64,000 bases of DNA from Pseudomonas sp. 7P_10.2_Bac1 (GTDB lineage: Bacteria > Pseudomonadota > Gammaproteobacteria > Pseudomonadales > Pseudomonadaceae): contig NZ_JANLNV010000079.1 of assembly GCF_025465935.1 (NCBI RefSeq), forward strand, positions 1 to 64,000. Direction: 5' to 3'. This document shows positions 50,602 to 59,138 of the stretch, in pieces (the first letter of the stretch is position 1; every line of letters starts with the position of its first letter). Position numbers and translations under genes: made by a program. Under the pieces are notes generated by a model. The model was not told where the DNA came from. It did no database searches and saw only the letters and a program-made list of their open reading frames with translations.

Positions 50602-50972
50602 GGCATCAAACGCTCGCGGTCTTTGGCCAGCTCTTCAAGCGTGGCGTTGAAAGGAGAGGACTCATCGAACACTGCCGCTTTGAGACGCAAGCCGCAGAAA
50701 ATAGCCGCCAGCGTGTAAAACACGCAAAGCCCGATGATACCGGGCAGGCGGTAACTGTCCCAAAGCACGATCAATATCAGTGCAGACAGGCCAATCAGCA
50801 GCAGCAATGCAAACACCAGCGCCAGCCCGGCAAACAGCAGCAGGCTGACGGTGCGTGCTTTTTGCTCCTGCAGTTCGATGCCCAGCAACTCGACGTGGCT
50901 GTGCAGCAAGCCCAGGAACGCGGCACCCAGGCGCCGCGGTGAGGAACGAGGGGAGCCGGATTCTTCTGTCAT
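50598..50972 (-). CDS. Phage-holin-superfamily membrane protein (YqjE-like)
   Basis: The 124-residue protein has two tightly spaced membrane spans (LLLFAGLALVFALLLLIGLS and IGLCVFYTLAAIFCGLRL) after a soluble helix (LLHSHVELLGIELQEQKA). This fits the holin-like YqjE family. It is a cellular protein, not evidence for a prophage. The start at 50972 is one base after the stop of the upstream DUF883 gene, so it is translationally coupled. Confidence 0.82.
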   Translation of the reverse strand: MTEESGSPRSSPRRLGAAFLGLLHSHVELLGIELQEQKARTVSLLLFAGLALVFALLLLIGLSALILIVLWDSYRLPGIIGLCVFYTLAAIFCGLRLKAAVFDESSPFNATLEELAKDRERLMP

Positions 50973-50973
50973 A

Positions 50974-51288
50974 TCAGCGCCGGGTAGCCAACAGGCCAAT
51001 CAGAAAGCCCACCCCGGCAGCAATGCCAACCGATTGCCACGGATTCGTCTGAACATAATCTTCGGCAGCAGAGACTGCGGCCTCACCCCGTTCTTGCAAG
51101 GATTCCTTGGCGTCTTCCAGCGAAGCGCGAGCTTTCTTCAGGCTCAGCTTGATCTGGTCGCGCACTTCATCGGCCTGGTCGCCGGCCAGAAACGCACTGT
51201 GCTCCAGCAGACGTTCGGTGTCGTTGACCAAGGCCTGGAAATCGGCCTTGAGGATTTCTTGAGCATTCTTTGCTGTTATGCGGGCCAT
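50974..51288 (-). CDS. DUF883 (YqjD-type) membrane-anchored protein
   Basis: The 104-residue product has a long charged helix (about 1-75), a short NPWQS turn and a C-terminal glycine-rich anchor (GIAAGVGFLIGLLATRR). In E. coli YqjD tethers ribosomes to the membrane in stationary phase. It leads a compact three-gene operon with a holin-like and a YqjK-position gene. It is a paralogue of the protein at 22232-22552. Confidence 0.87.
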   Translation of the reverse strand: MARITAKNAQEILKADFQALVNDTERLLEHSAFLAGDQADEVRDQIKLSLKKARASLEDAKESLQERGEAAVSAAEDYVQTNPWQSVGIAAGVGFLIGLLATRR

Positions 51289-51432
51289 GATTATCTCCGT
51301 GAGTGGCTTCTTGATGGTTCGAGTGTAGGCATTCGCTGAAGGTTCAGTACTTTTCTTCGCATCGCATCAATGTGCGGTTCTGCCAATGCCCCTGGAAGGG
51401 TTAACCCTAACTGAAAGAAACCTTACCTTAAA

Positions 51433-53169
51433 TTATTCGTCTTCGCGGGGGAAAACCGGCGTATCCAAAGGTTCGCTACGCTGCAGACAACCTTCCAGCA
51501 AGTGATAGCGGTTATGGCGCACCTCATCGACTCGATGGCGTACCGTTTTTTCTGGCAGCCCGAGTAATATCAGGGCATGGGAGGCCAGCATCAAGCTGGA
51601 CTCCAGCAGTTCGGGCACCACTTCAGTGGCGCCCGCCACTTTGAGTGCCGTGAGCTGGCTGTCGTCGCGGGTCCTGACCAGAATAGGCACGTCCAGAGTA
51701 ATGAGTCGGGCTTCTTTGAGCACACTCATCGCGATGTCGGTGTTGTCCACGGCAATCACCAGCAACCGTGCGCGATCCAGCCCCACCGCCCGAAGCAGGT
51801 CGCCACGACGGGCATCGCCATAATGCACGGTGTTTTCGGTTTTGTTGGCCTTCTGGATTTGGTCCGGATCGTAGTCCAGCGCAATAAAGTCCTGTTTTTC
51901 ACGGTGCAGGAATCGCCCGATGGACTGGCCGACCCGACCGTAGCCACAGATCACCACATGCCCATGCAGTTCAGCACTTTGTTCTGAGATCTTTTCCAGC
52001 TCGGCCTCTTCGTTCGAGGTGTGGTGCAGGCTCGCCGCGATGCGGGGGGCGGCGCGAAGCAGCAGGGGCGTCAGCAGCATGGAGCAGAACGTGGCCGCCA
52101 GTAAGTAAGGCGCGTACTCAGAAGGGATCAGCGCGTTGAGTTGCATTTGTGCCATCAGCGCGAAACAGAATTCGCCGCCTTGGGCCAAAGCCAGGCCGCT
52201 ACGCCATGCCGTCTCGCCATCGCTGCCTCGCAGCTTGACCAGGACCGCCATGACACACCCTTTGATCAGCATTAGAACCAAGGTTAGGCCCAGGATCAAA
52301 AAGCCGTGGTGCAGGAACAATTGCAGGTCGATGAGCATGCCGATGCTGACGAAGAACAGCCCCAGCAGTATGTCGCGGAAGGGGCGAATGTCGGCTTCGA
52401 TCTGGTGCCGATAATGGCTTTCACCCAGCAACATGCCCGCCAGGAAGGCACCGAGCGCCGGAGACAAGCCCAGTAAATGGGTCAACCAGGCTGTGACCAG
52501 GACGATCACCAGCGCCAGTAGTACAAACAGTTCGGCTGAACGCGAGGCTGCCACTTCGTGAAACAGCCGCGGCAGCACCAGGCGACTGGTGATCAGCAGA
52601 CCCACGAACAAAATCACGGTTTTGCCCAAGGTGATGGGCAGCGCCCAATACCAGGCCTGCTCGCTACTGCCGGCAAACACCGGCACCAGCGTCAGCAGCA
52701 ACACGGCAACCACGTCCTGGAACAGCAACACACCAATCGCGTTCTGGCCGTGGGAGCTGAAAATCTCCCCCAGGCTGGTCAGCTCTTTGCTGACGATGGC
52801 GGTGGACGACAGGGCCAACCCGGCCCCCAGTAGAAAGGCGCTGTTCGCCGACATGCCAAAGGCCAGCAGCAGCCCACCCAGCACGGCGGCGGTGCAGATT
52901 ACTTGCAAGCTACCGAGGCCAAAGACCACACGGCGCAGCTTGAGCATCTTGGGCAGTGAAAACTCCAATCCCAGGGAGAACAGCAAAAACACCACCCCCA
53001 ACTCGCCGAGGTCCGGCAGGTCCGGGCTGTTATTGACCCAGTTAAGCGCTGTCGGGCCGATAAACAGGCCGACGCACAGATACCCCAGCACCGGTGGCAG
53101 TTGCAAGCGTCGAAACAGAGCAATGACCACCAGTGACGAGGCAAGAATGATTAATAGATTGGCAAACAC
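51433..53169 (-). CDS. CPA2-family cation:proton antiporter with RCK domain (KefB/C-like)
   Basis: The 578-residue protein has a 12-13-span antiporter domain (about 1-385; GLALSSTAIVSKEL, LSPALGAFLAGMLLGES) and a cytoplasmic TrkA-N/RCK domain (about 405-530) with the Rossmann GYGRVGQSIG. Such proteins are potassium efflux or K+/H+ antiporters gated by nucleotides or glutathione adducts. No ancillary KefF/KefG-type gene is adjacent. Gating ligand unknown. Confidence 0.85.
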   Translation of the reverse strand: MFANLLIILASSLVVIALFRRLQLPPVLGYLCVGLFIGPTALNWVNNSPDLPDLGELGVVFLLFSLGLEFSLPKMLKLRRVVFGLGSLQVICTAAVLGGLLLAFGMSANSAFLLGAGLALSSTAIVSKELTSLGEIFSSHGQNAIGVLLFQDVVAVLLLTLVPVFAGSSEQAWYWALPITLGKTVILFVGLLITSRLVLPRLFHEVAASRSAELFVLLALVIVLVTAWLTHLLGLSPALGAFLAGMLLGESHYRHQIEADIRPFRDILLGLFFVSIGMLIDLQLFLHHGFLILGLTLVLMLIKGCVMAVLVKLRGSDGETAWRSGLALAQGGEFCFALMAQMQLNALIPSEYAPYLLAATFCSMLLTPLLLRAAPRIAASLHHTSNEEAELEKISEQSAELHGHVVICGYGRVGQSIGRFLHREKQDFIALDYDPDQIQKANKTENTVHYGDARRGDLLRAVGLDRARLLVIAVDNTDIAMSVLKEARLITLDVPILVRTRDDSQLTALKVAGATEVVPELLESSLMLASHALILLGLPEKTVRHRVDEVRHNRYHLLEGCLQRSEPLDTPVFPREDE

Positions 53170-53391
53170 TAGGCGTTTCCTTTACTCATTTCTCAAGCGG
53201 TGAGCACTCTGTAGTCGCTGTCGAGGCACGGAACTGCGCAGCGGTCGTGGAAGGGCTGCAAGAGCACGCCAGTACATAGCGTAGTCGCAAGCACTGCTGT
53301 AACGCGATTGCTCTGATGAGTCTGGCTACCGAGGCAGTGTCGACGTGTCCGGGCAAGGCTCTTAAACTAAGCGCTCACCCTACACAGGTTG

Positions 53392-53637
53392 ATGACCATG
53401 CTTCCCGAATGTCAGTTGCTCGGCACCTTGGGTTGCCATCTGTGCGAACTGGCCGAAGACGTCGTAATGCCGTTGGTGCTGGAGTACGGCTTGCTGGTTG
53501 AGCTGATTGATATCGCCGACAGTGAAGACGCCGTTGAAGCCTACGGCTTGCGCATCCCCGTGTTGCGCCGCGTCGATACCGGCGCTGAACTGGACTGGCC
53601 GTTTGATACAGAGCAGGTGACTCACTTTCTGCTATAG
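53392..53637 (+). CDS. Glutaredoxin-like small thiol protein
   Basis: The 81-residue protein has a thioredoxin-fold start with a CHLC motif (LGTLGCHLCELAED), as in the DUF836/glutaredoxin-like family, and a cis-Pro segment in YGLRIPVLRR. It probably acts in thiol redox exchange. Partner unknown. The start is uncertain between ATG 53392 and ATG 53398; CAGG lies just upstream of both. A pseudouridine synthase gene follows 56 bp downstream. Confidence 0.8.
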   Translation: MTMLPECQLLGTLGCHLCELAEDVVMPLVLEYGLLVELIDIADSEDAVEAYGLRIPVLRRVDTGAELDWPFDTEQVTHFLL

Positions 53638-53693
53638 CTTGCGGCGCACTGTGCGTGATAATCGCGGGCTGCTTTTCTTGCCCAGAGTTTTTT

Positions 53694-54584
53694 ATGTCGA
53701 CTCAGCTTTTCAACGCCGCCGAGCATCAAGCCAGCACTTTGTTTCTGCCGCCGGGTGATTGGCCAACAGTGCTTGAGTGTTTATGCGAGCATTTTCGGGC
53801 CATCAGCCGTGAGCAATGGCTGGACCGATTCGCCCGCGGCCGCGTGCTGGACGCATACGGAGCGCCGATCAGCCCGCTGCTGGCGTACAAGGAAGGCCTG
53901 CGTATTCACTATTTTCGCGAAGTGCCCAACGAAACCCCTATCCCGGTCCAAGAAACCATTCTCTACGCCGATGAGCATCTGGTAGTAGCAGACAAACCGC
54001 ATTTTCTGCCGGTGACCCCGGCTGGCGAGTACGTCGAGCAAACCTTGCTGCGTCGTTTGATCCGCACGCTGGACAACCCGAATCTGGTGCCCTTGCACCG
54101 GATCGACCGGCACACGGCGGGACTGGTGTTGTTCTCGGCCAACCCGGCCAGTCGTTCGGCGTATCAGTCGTTGTTTCCCACGCGCAAAATTGAAAAACGC
54201 TACGAAGCGATTGCACGCGCCTTGCCTGAGCTTGAGTTGCCGTTGGTGCACAAAAGCCGTTTGGTGGATGGCGAGCCTTTTTTCCGCATGCAAGAAGGGC
54301 CGGGTGCCAGCAACACCGAAACCCGCGTTGAAGTGTGTGAGAAAAATGGCGATTTGTGGCGTTACGGGCTCTACCCGGTGACCGGCAAAAAACATCAGTT
54401 GCGGGTGCACATGGCGGCGCTGGGAGCTGGGATTTGCAACGACCCGTTCTATCCCGAGGTGATCAAGGACGCGGTGGATGACTACGCCAGGCCGCTGAAG
54501 CTTTTGGCCCAGGGTTTGCGTTTTGCTGACCCGCTGACGGGCGAAGAGCGCGTTTTTGAGAGCTGCATTTCCCTGGACTGGTAA
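53694..54584 (+). CDS. RluA-family pseudouridine synthase
   Basis: The 296-residue enzyme isomerises uridine to pseudouridine in rRNA or tRNA. The catalytic Asp is in PLHRIDRHTAGLVLFS, and the C-terminal motif GKKHQLRVHMAALG supports the RluA group. The N-terminal domain contains an S4-like region (WLDRFARGRVLDAYG). The exact target cannot be assigned. The start at 53694 has an AGAG site. Confidence 0.88.
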   Translation: MSTQLFNAAEHQASTLFLPPGDWPTVLECLCEHFRAISREQWLDRFARGRVLDAYGAPISPLLAYKEGLRIHYFREVPNETPIPVQETILYADEHLVVADKPHFLPVTPAGEYVEQTLLRRLIRTLDNPNLVPLHRIDRHTAGLVLFSANPASRSAYQSLFPTRKIEKRYEAIARALPELELPLVHKSRLVDGEPFFRMQEGPGASNTETRVEVCEKNGDLWRYGLYPVTGKKHQLRVHMAALGAGICNDPFYPEVIKDAVDDYARPLKLLAQGLRFADPLTGEERVFESCISLDW

Positions 54585-54595
54585 GGGTCTGGTTG

Positions 54596-54690
54596 ATGCA
54601 CGCCGATTGAGTCTAAAAGACCGGATCAAGAGGACTGTTGCCAGTATGAAACTGATCAGTCAGATTCAGGCTAAAAGGTCTGATCAAGGA
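54596..54690. repeat. Imperfect direct repeats upstream of the FadL-type gene
   Basis: ctaaaagaccggatcaag and ctaaaaggtctgatcaagg are related segments about 57 bp apart in the promoter-proximal region of the porin gene. They could be regulator sites. No consensus I know (for example PsrA) fits. Confidence 0.3.
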
Positions 54691-54821
54691 ACGAAATGCC
54701 TGCTTAAGTCGTTGAAATAGCAAGATTGTCTGACAAAAACAAAGATGAAAAACTCTTCATAAACACCCCGCTCGAAGATTGATAGTTTCCACGTCGCTGC
54801 CCAATCATTCGAGTTCTAATA

Positions 54822-56108
54822 ATGAATAACAAAATGCTCAAAAGCGCTTTGGCGCTTTCCGTTGCTTTTGCCTCAACTCAACTGTTCGCCGGTGGTTTCT
54901 CCCTCAACGAACAAAGTGTCAGCAGCATGGGGACCGGTTTTGCCGGCCGTTCCTCTTCTGCCGATGACGCCAGTACCGTATATGGCAACCCCGCCGGTAT
55001 GGCCCGCCTCAAGCACAACGAAGTCAGCTTCGGTGCCACCTACCTTGATGCCAAAAGCGATATCAAGGACGCCAGTTCCACGCAGTTTGGCGCTGAAAAC
55101 CCGGGTACCAACAAGGGTGATATGGTGCCCGGTATCGGCGTGCCGTTCGGTTACCTGGTGACCCCGATCGACGAGCACTGGGCGTTTGGTCTGGGCATTT
55201 ATGCCCCGTTTGGCCTTATCACCGATTATGAGCACAGTTTCCAGGGCAATGGCTTTGGCAACAAAAGCAAGGTTCAAGTCACCACGATCCAGCCGACAGT
55301 CAGCTATGCCTTCAACGACAAAGTGTCGGTGGGCTTTGGCCCGACCTTCAACCGCCTCACGGGCGAGCTGGACTCCCAGGTGCCAGCGTTTGGTCTGGGC
55401 TCAGAAAACGTCAAGATCAAAGGTGACGACAACGCCACAGGCTTCAACGCCGGCCTGTTGGTGCAGGCGCTGGACAGTACCCGCATTGGTGTGACCTACC
55501 ACTCGCAAGTGGTTTACCACCTGACCGGTAACACCAACGCCTCGGGTGTTCTTACGGACCTGGTGGACGGTGGACCGCAGCGTTATGGCGCGAAGCTGAA
55601 CATCACCACGCCGTCCTCGGTGGACTTCTCCGTCACTCACCAGCTCAACGATGACTGGACCCTGTATGCGGGCAGTACCTACACGCGCTGGAGCCAGTTG
55701 AAGAAAATCACCGTCAATAACTCGGGTGTATCCGACGCTGCTGCCGAGTTGGCCGGGCTGAACTCCATCACCGAAGTTCAGAACTGGCACGACACGTGGT
55801 CGCACGCCATCGGCGCTGCGTACCGGGTCAATAAACAACTGGTTCTGCGCACCGGTTTCACGGTGGACCAGACCCCAACCAACAACACTGACCGCTCGGT
55901 ACGTATTCCTACGGGTGACCGTACGGTCTTCAGCGTGGGTGCGGGGTGGACGCCAGTGGATAACCTGACCTTTGATGTCGCTTACTCCTACCTCAAGGAG
56001 CAGCCGATCAAGGTCCGTGATAGCTTGCCAGCGTTAGGGCTGACCTATGACGCGAAGTATGAGAACAGTGCCAACGGTTTTGGTGGCTCGGTGACCTACC
56101 GCTTCTGA
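54822..56108 (+). CDS. FadL/TodX-family outer-membrane channel
   Basis: The 428-residue protein has a signal peptide (about 1-23, cut after LFA) and the FadL N-terminal hatch (GGFSLNEQSVSSMGTGFAGRSSSADDASTVYGNPAGM), including the NPA loop. A 14-strand barrel ends in the aromatic GGSVTYRF. Family members let long-chain fatty acids or aromatic hydrocarbons through the outer membrane. An AATAACAA motif over codons 2-4 fits a Crc/Hfq site. A strong terminator follows. Confidence 0.9.
   Translation: MNNKMLKSALALSVAFASTQLFAGGFSLNEQSVSSMGTGFAGRSSSADDASTVYGNPAGMARLKHNEVSFGATYLDAKSDIKDASSTQFGAENPGTNKGDMVPGIGVPFGYLVTPIDEHWAFGLGIYAPFGLITDYEHSFQGNGFGNKSKVQVTTIQPTVSYAFNDKVSVGFGPTFNRLTGELDSQVPAFGLGSENVKIKGDDNATGFNAGLLVQALDSTRIGVTYHSQVVYHLTGNTNASGVLTDLVDGGPQRYGAKLNITTPSSVDFSVTHQLNDDWTLYAGSTYTRWSQLKKITVNNSGVSDAAAELAGLNSITEVQNWHDTWSHAIGAAYRVNKQLVLRTGFTVDQTPTNNTDRSVRIPTGDRTVFSVGAGWTPVDNLTFDVAYSYLKEQPIKVRDSLPALGLTYDAKYENSANGFGGSVTYRF
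54825..54832 (+). promoter_or_regulatory. Crc/Hfq-type A-rich motif in the first codons of the FadL-type gene
   Basis: AATAACAA matches AAnAAnAA immediately after the start codon, a position used by Hfq-Crc in Pseudomonas for uptake genes. Motif match only. Confidence 0.4.
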
Positions 56109-56151
56109 TCGTGCAGTACACCTAACCTGTGTTTTTACATCCGCGTTAAAC

Positions 56152-56183
56152 AACAAAACCCGCACATGGCGGGTTTTGTTTTT
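56152..56183. terminator. Terminator between the FadL-type gene and the lipoprotein gene
   Basis: acaaaacccgc and gcgggttttgt form an 11-bp stem followed by a T-run. It can serve both convergent genes. Confidence 0.9.
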
Positions 56184-56203
56184 TAAAGTCCGAAAGCCAA
56201 GGC

Positions 56204-56425
56204 TTACAGCTCTTTAACGGTGCGCACCTGGTCTTTGTTGATGCGAGTTTCTTTACCGTCCAGTTGTTTGAACTGGTAAAAACCCGACGAAGAGTCGTAC
56301 TTAGGGGCGTCAACAGTCTGAATTTCACGGCCGTCGTTGAGCGTGATCACGCTTGGCGAGGAGCAACCAGCGAGGGCGGCCAGGCCAGCAGTGAGCATAA
56401 GAGCGGCCAGAGTCCGATGAGTCAT
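56204..56425 (-). CDS. YgdI/YgdR-family small lipoprotein
   Basis: The 73-residue product has a lipoprotein signal peptide with lipobox LAALAGCSS, lipidated on the Cys, and the small SH3-like DUF903 domain (ITLNDGREIQTVDAPKYDSS...KDQVRTVKEL). Role unknown. GGAG six bases upstream selects the ATG at 56425 over an earlier in-frame start. Confidence 0.88.
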   Translation of the reverse strand: MTHRTLAALMLTAGLAALAGCSSPSVITLNDGREIQTVDAPKYDSSSGFYQFKQLDGKETRINKDQVRTVKEL

Positions 56426-56526
56426 GTTTATCTCCAACAAATAGAGGTGCTGTTATTAATCACTGTCCTTGAGACGTATACATCGCCCCCAAGTTCCTTG
56501 GCGAGCCACAAGAACAGCACGTTAGA

Positions 56527-57096
56527 TTAGATGAGCAGGTCAGCGGTGTTGAAGTTGCTTAACCGTGAATCATTCTGCGGGCATTGTACGGGCTGTGCAT
56601 TGAGCTGCAGCATGATTTTTTTCGGGCTACGTTCGCCTGTGTGCCAGGCCGCTTCGAACATCGCAGCAAGGGCGGTTGGAATCACGCAGAACAAGGGCTC
56701 CCAGTGCTCGCCCTGACGTAACATGACCGGTTGATCCGGTGTGAGCGCGGCAGCCCGAAGCAGGGCCTTGAGCAACTCGCCATCGACCCTGGGCACATCG
56801 CATGGCAGCACCAGCAAATGGGAATGCCGGGCCACTGCCAGCCCCGCCCGAATGCCCGCCAACGGCCCGGCAAAATCGTCGTTGTCATCGCTGACCAACT
56901 GATCGGCATACACGGCGTAGCGATCGTGATTGCGATTGCAGGAAATGATCAAGTCGTCCGTGAGCGGTCGTGCAACCCGCTGCACATAAGCAATCAACGG
57001 CTGCTCGTGCCACAGCACCAGGCCTTTGTCCTGACCGCCCATGCGCTGGCCCTGACCTCCGGCCAGCAGCAGGATCGAACTGTGAAACGCACGCAT
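56527..57096 (-). CDS. mobA: Molybdenum cofactor guanylyltransferase MobA
   Basis: MobA attaches GMP to molybdopterin to make the guanine dinucleotide form of the cofactor. The 189-residue product has the nucleotidyltransferase motif ILLAGGQGQRMGGQDKGLV, the AGPLAGIRAGL segment and LPCDVPRVDG with the metal Asp. The start at 57096 (MRAFHSSILLL) is chosen for domain fit. The longer frame adds unrelated residues. It diverges from moaB, forming a cofactor cluster. Confidence 0.93.
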   Translation of the reverse strand: MRAFHSSILLLAGGQGQRMGGQDKGLVLWHEQPLIAYVQRVARPLTDDLIISCNRNHDRYAVYADQLVSDDNDDFAGPLAGIRAGLAVARHSHLLVLPCDVPRVDGELLKALLRAAALTPDQPVMLRQGEHWEPLFCVIPTALAAMFEAAWHTGERSPKKIMLQLNAQPVQCPQNDSRLSNFNTADLLI

Positions 57097-57176
57097 GGGT
57101 TTACCCCGCTCAGCCAGGCAAAAAACAAGGGCGTGATATAACATCCAAGTGTTTTTCCCACAACTGGACCCCGTTT

Positions 57177-57716
57177 ATGAAAGCCAAGGTTGATGCGCCT
57201 TTCGTCCCTTTGAACATTGCGGTGTTAACCGTCAGCGATACCCGGACCCTTGAAACCGACACTTCCGGGCAAGTCTTTGTCGATCGCCTGAGCGAGGCAG
57301 GGCACCATTTGGCCGCGCGGGTATTGCTCAAGGATGACCTGTATAAAATTCGCGCTCAGGTCGCCACCTGGATTGCCGATGATGAAGTGCAGGTGGTGCT
57401 GATCACCGGCGGTACAGGTTTTACAGCGCGTGACAGTACACCAGAGGCCGTGAGCTGTTTGCTGGATAAACAGGTAGATGGTTTTGGTGAGCTGTTCCGC
57501 CAGATTTCGGTGGCTGATATCGGTACCTCGACCGTGCAATCACGCGCCTTGGCCGGTTTGTCCAATGGCACGCTGGTGTGCTGTCTGCCGGGCTCCACCA
57601 ATGCCGTGCGTACGGGATGGGATGGCATCCTGGCCGAGCAACTGGACTCGCGTCATCGCCCTTGCAACTTTGTCGCGCACTTGAAGCAGGCACCGGCCTG
57701 TGAAACCCGTGGATAA
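57177..57716 (+). CDS. moaB: Molybdenum cofactor biosynthesis protein B
   Basis: MoaB belongs to the MogA/MoaB family that adenylylates molybdopterin before metal insertion. The 179-residue product has the family motifs AVLTVSDTRTLETDTSG, ITGGTGFTARDSTPEAV and CLPGSTNAV. The ATG at 57177 follows TGGA at nine bases. The moeA start lies inside the end of this gene, 17 bp before its stop codon. Confidence 0.93.
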   Translation: MKAKVDAPFVPLNIAVLTVSDTRTLETDTSGQVFVDRLSEAGHHLAARVLLKDDLYKIRAQVATWIADDEVQVVLITGGTGFTARDSTPEAVSCLLDKQVDGFGELFRQISVADIGTSTVQSRALAGLSNGTLVCCLPGSTNAVRTGWDGILAEQLDSRHRPCNFVAHLKQAPACETRG

Positions 57717-58926
57717 GCCGGGGCGCACAGGTGAGTTGATGCCTGTTGAGGTGGCGCTGGCGCAACTGTTGGCGCTGGCTGAAGCCGCCCCGATCGTTGA
57801 GAGCGAGTCGGTGGCCCTGGCTGACGGCGATGGGCGTGTGCTGGCCGAGGACCTGGTGGCCAGCCTCGATTTACCACCGTGGCCGAACAGCGCCATGGAT
57901 GGCTACGCACTCAACCTGGCCGACTGGTCGGGTGAGCCGCTACCGGTGAGCCAGCGGATTTTTGCCGGGCAAGCGCCTGAGCCTTTGCAGCCGGGCACAT
58001 GCGCGCGCATCTTCACGGGCGCGCCGGTCCCGCAGGGCGCCGATTGCGTTGAAATGCAGGAAAACGCTCAAGTGCAGGCCGATGATCGGGTGCTGTTCAC
58101 CGAAGCGTTGTCGGTGGGTCAGAACATTCGTCCTCAGGGGCAGGAAACTACAGCAGGCGAAACCGTGTTGTCTGCGGGGACGCGTCTTGGACCTATTGAA
58201 CAAGGGCTGGCGGCCTCGCTGGGGGCTGCCACGCTTAAGGTGATTCGTCGGGTCCGGGTGGCGGTGCTGTCGACTGGGGATGAGCTGGTCGAACCGGGCC
58301 AGCCGCTGGGGCCGGGGCAGATCTACAACAGTAATCGTGTGGTGTTGTGCAGTTGGTTGCAGCGCATGGGCTGCGAGGTGATCGACGCCGGGATCTTGCC
58401 CGACGACCTGCCCGAGACGCGGCAACGCTTGGCGGAACTGGGCGCGGTTGACCTGATCTTGTCCACCGGCGGTGTTTCGGTGGGCGAGGCGGACTTTTTG
58501 GGGATTGCGTTGCGTGAAGAGGGTGAACTGGCCCTGTGGAAACTGGCGATCAAACCCGGAAAACCCCTGACCTTCGGTCATTTTCGCGGTGTGCCGGTGA
58601 TTGGCTTGCCGGGTAACCCGGCCTCGACTCTGGTGACCTTTGCCTTGCTGGCCCGGCCTTACTTGTTGCGTCGTCAAGGCGTGCAAGAAGTTGCGCCGTT
58701 GAAATTTCAAGTGCCGGCCGGATTCGTTTGGGCCAAGCCGGGCAATCGCCGTGAATACCTGCGTGGCCGACTGGATCAAGGCCGGGCAATCATTTACAAA
58801 AACCAGAGCTCAGGCGTTTTACGCAGTGCCGCCTGGGCCGAAGGGCTGGTTGAAGTGCTTGAAGGCAGCACGCTGGTCGAAGGCGATTGGGTCGGTTTTA
58901 TCCCGCTAAGCGAAGTGCTGGGCTAA
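57700..58926 (+). CDS. moeA: Molybdopterin molybdotransferase MoeA
   Basis: MoeA inserts molybdate into adenylylated molybdopterin. The 408-residue protein has the conserved PPWPNSAMDGYAL, the TGAPVPQGADCVE segment, STGDELVEPG, LSTGGVSVGEADF and LPGNPAST. The GTG at 57700 gives a 17-bp overlap with moaB. An ATG at 57739 (MPVEVALAQ) is an alternative start within the same frame. Confidence 0.93.
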   Translation: MKPVDKPGRTGELMPVEVALAQLLALAEAAPIVESESVALADGDGRVLAEDLVASLDLPPWPNSAMDGYALNLADWSGEPLPVSQRIFAGQAPEPLQPGTCARIFTGAPVPQGADCVEMQENAQVQADDRVLFTEALSVGQNIRPQGQETTAGETVLSAGTRLGPIEQGLAASLGAATLKVIRRVRVAVLSTGDELVEPGQPLGPGQIYNSNRVVLCSWLQRMGCEVIDAGILPDDLPETRQRLAELGAVDLILSTGGVSVGEADFLGIALREEGELALWKLAIKPGKPLTFGHFRGVPVIGLPGNPASTLVTFALLARPYLLRRQGVQEVAPLKFQVPAGFVWAKPGNRREYLRGRLDQGRAIIYKNQSSGVLRSAAWAEGLVEVLEGSTLVEGDWVGFIPLSEVLG

Positions 58927-59057
58927 TTCCCTCAAACCGCCAGGAGGGGCCGCCCCGTCTTCGAGCAGGGCATGACTGTAGTCGCTGACGAGGTAAGAGG
59001 CTGCGATCGGCTGCCTGCAGCCGTGAAACCCTCCGCCTGGGGTTCCGGGGGGAGGCC

Positions 59058-59096
59058 TTCCAGATTAAAAGATCGCGAGGCAAGCTCGCTCCTACC
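59058..59096. repeat. Single REP element
   Basis: aaaagatcgcgaggcaagct followed by cgctcctacc is a REP palindrome in the short gap between convergent genes. Confidence 0.7.
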
Positions 59097-59138
59097 GCAA
59101 TGCTGTTTACTTAGGTCAAGTGGACAGCCTTGCGCACT

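Noticed and set aside
50598..50972. Holin-family gene considered as a prophage remnant
   Set aside because: It sits in a conserved-type YqjD/YqjE operon with no other phage gene; this holin superfamily includes cellular proteins.
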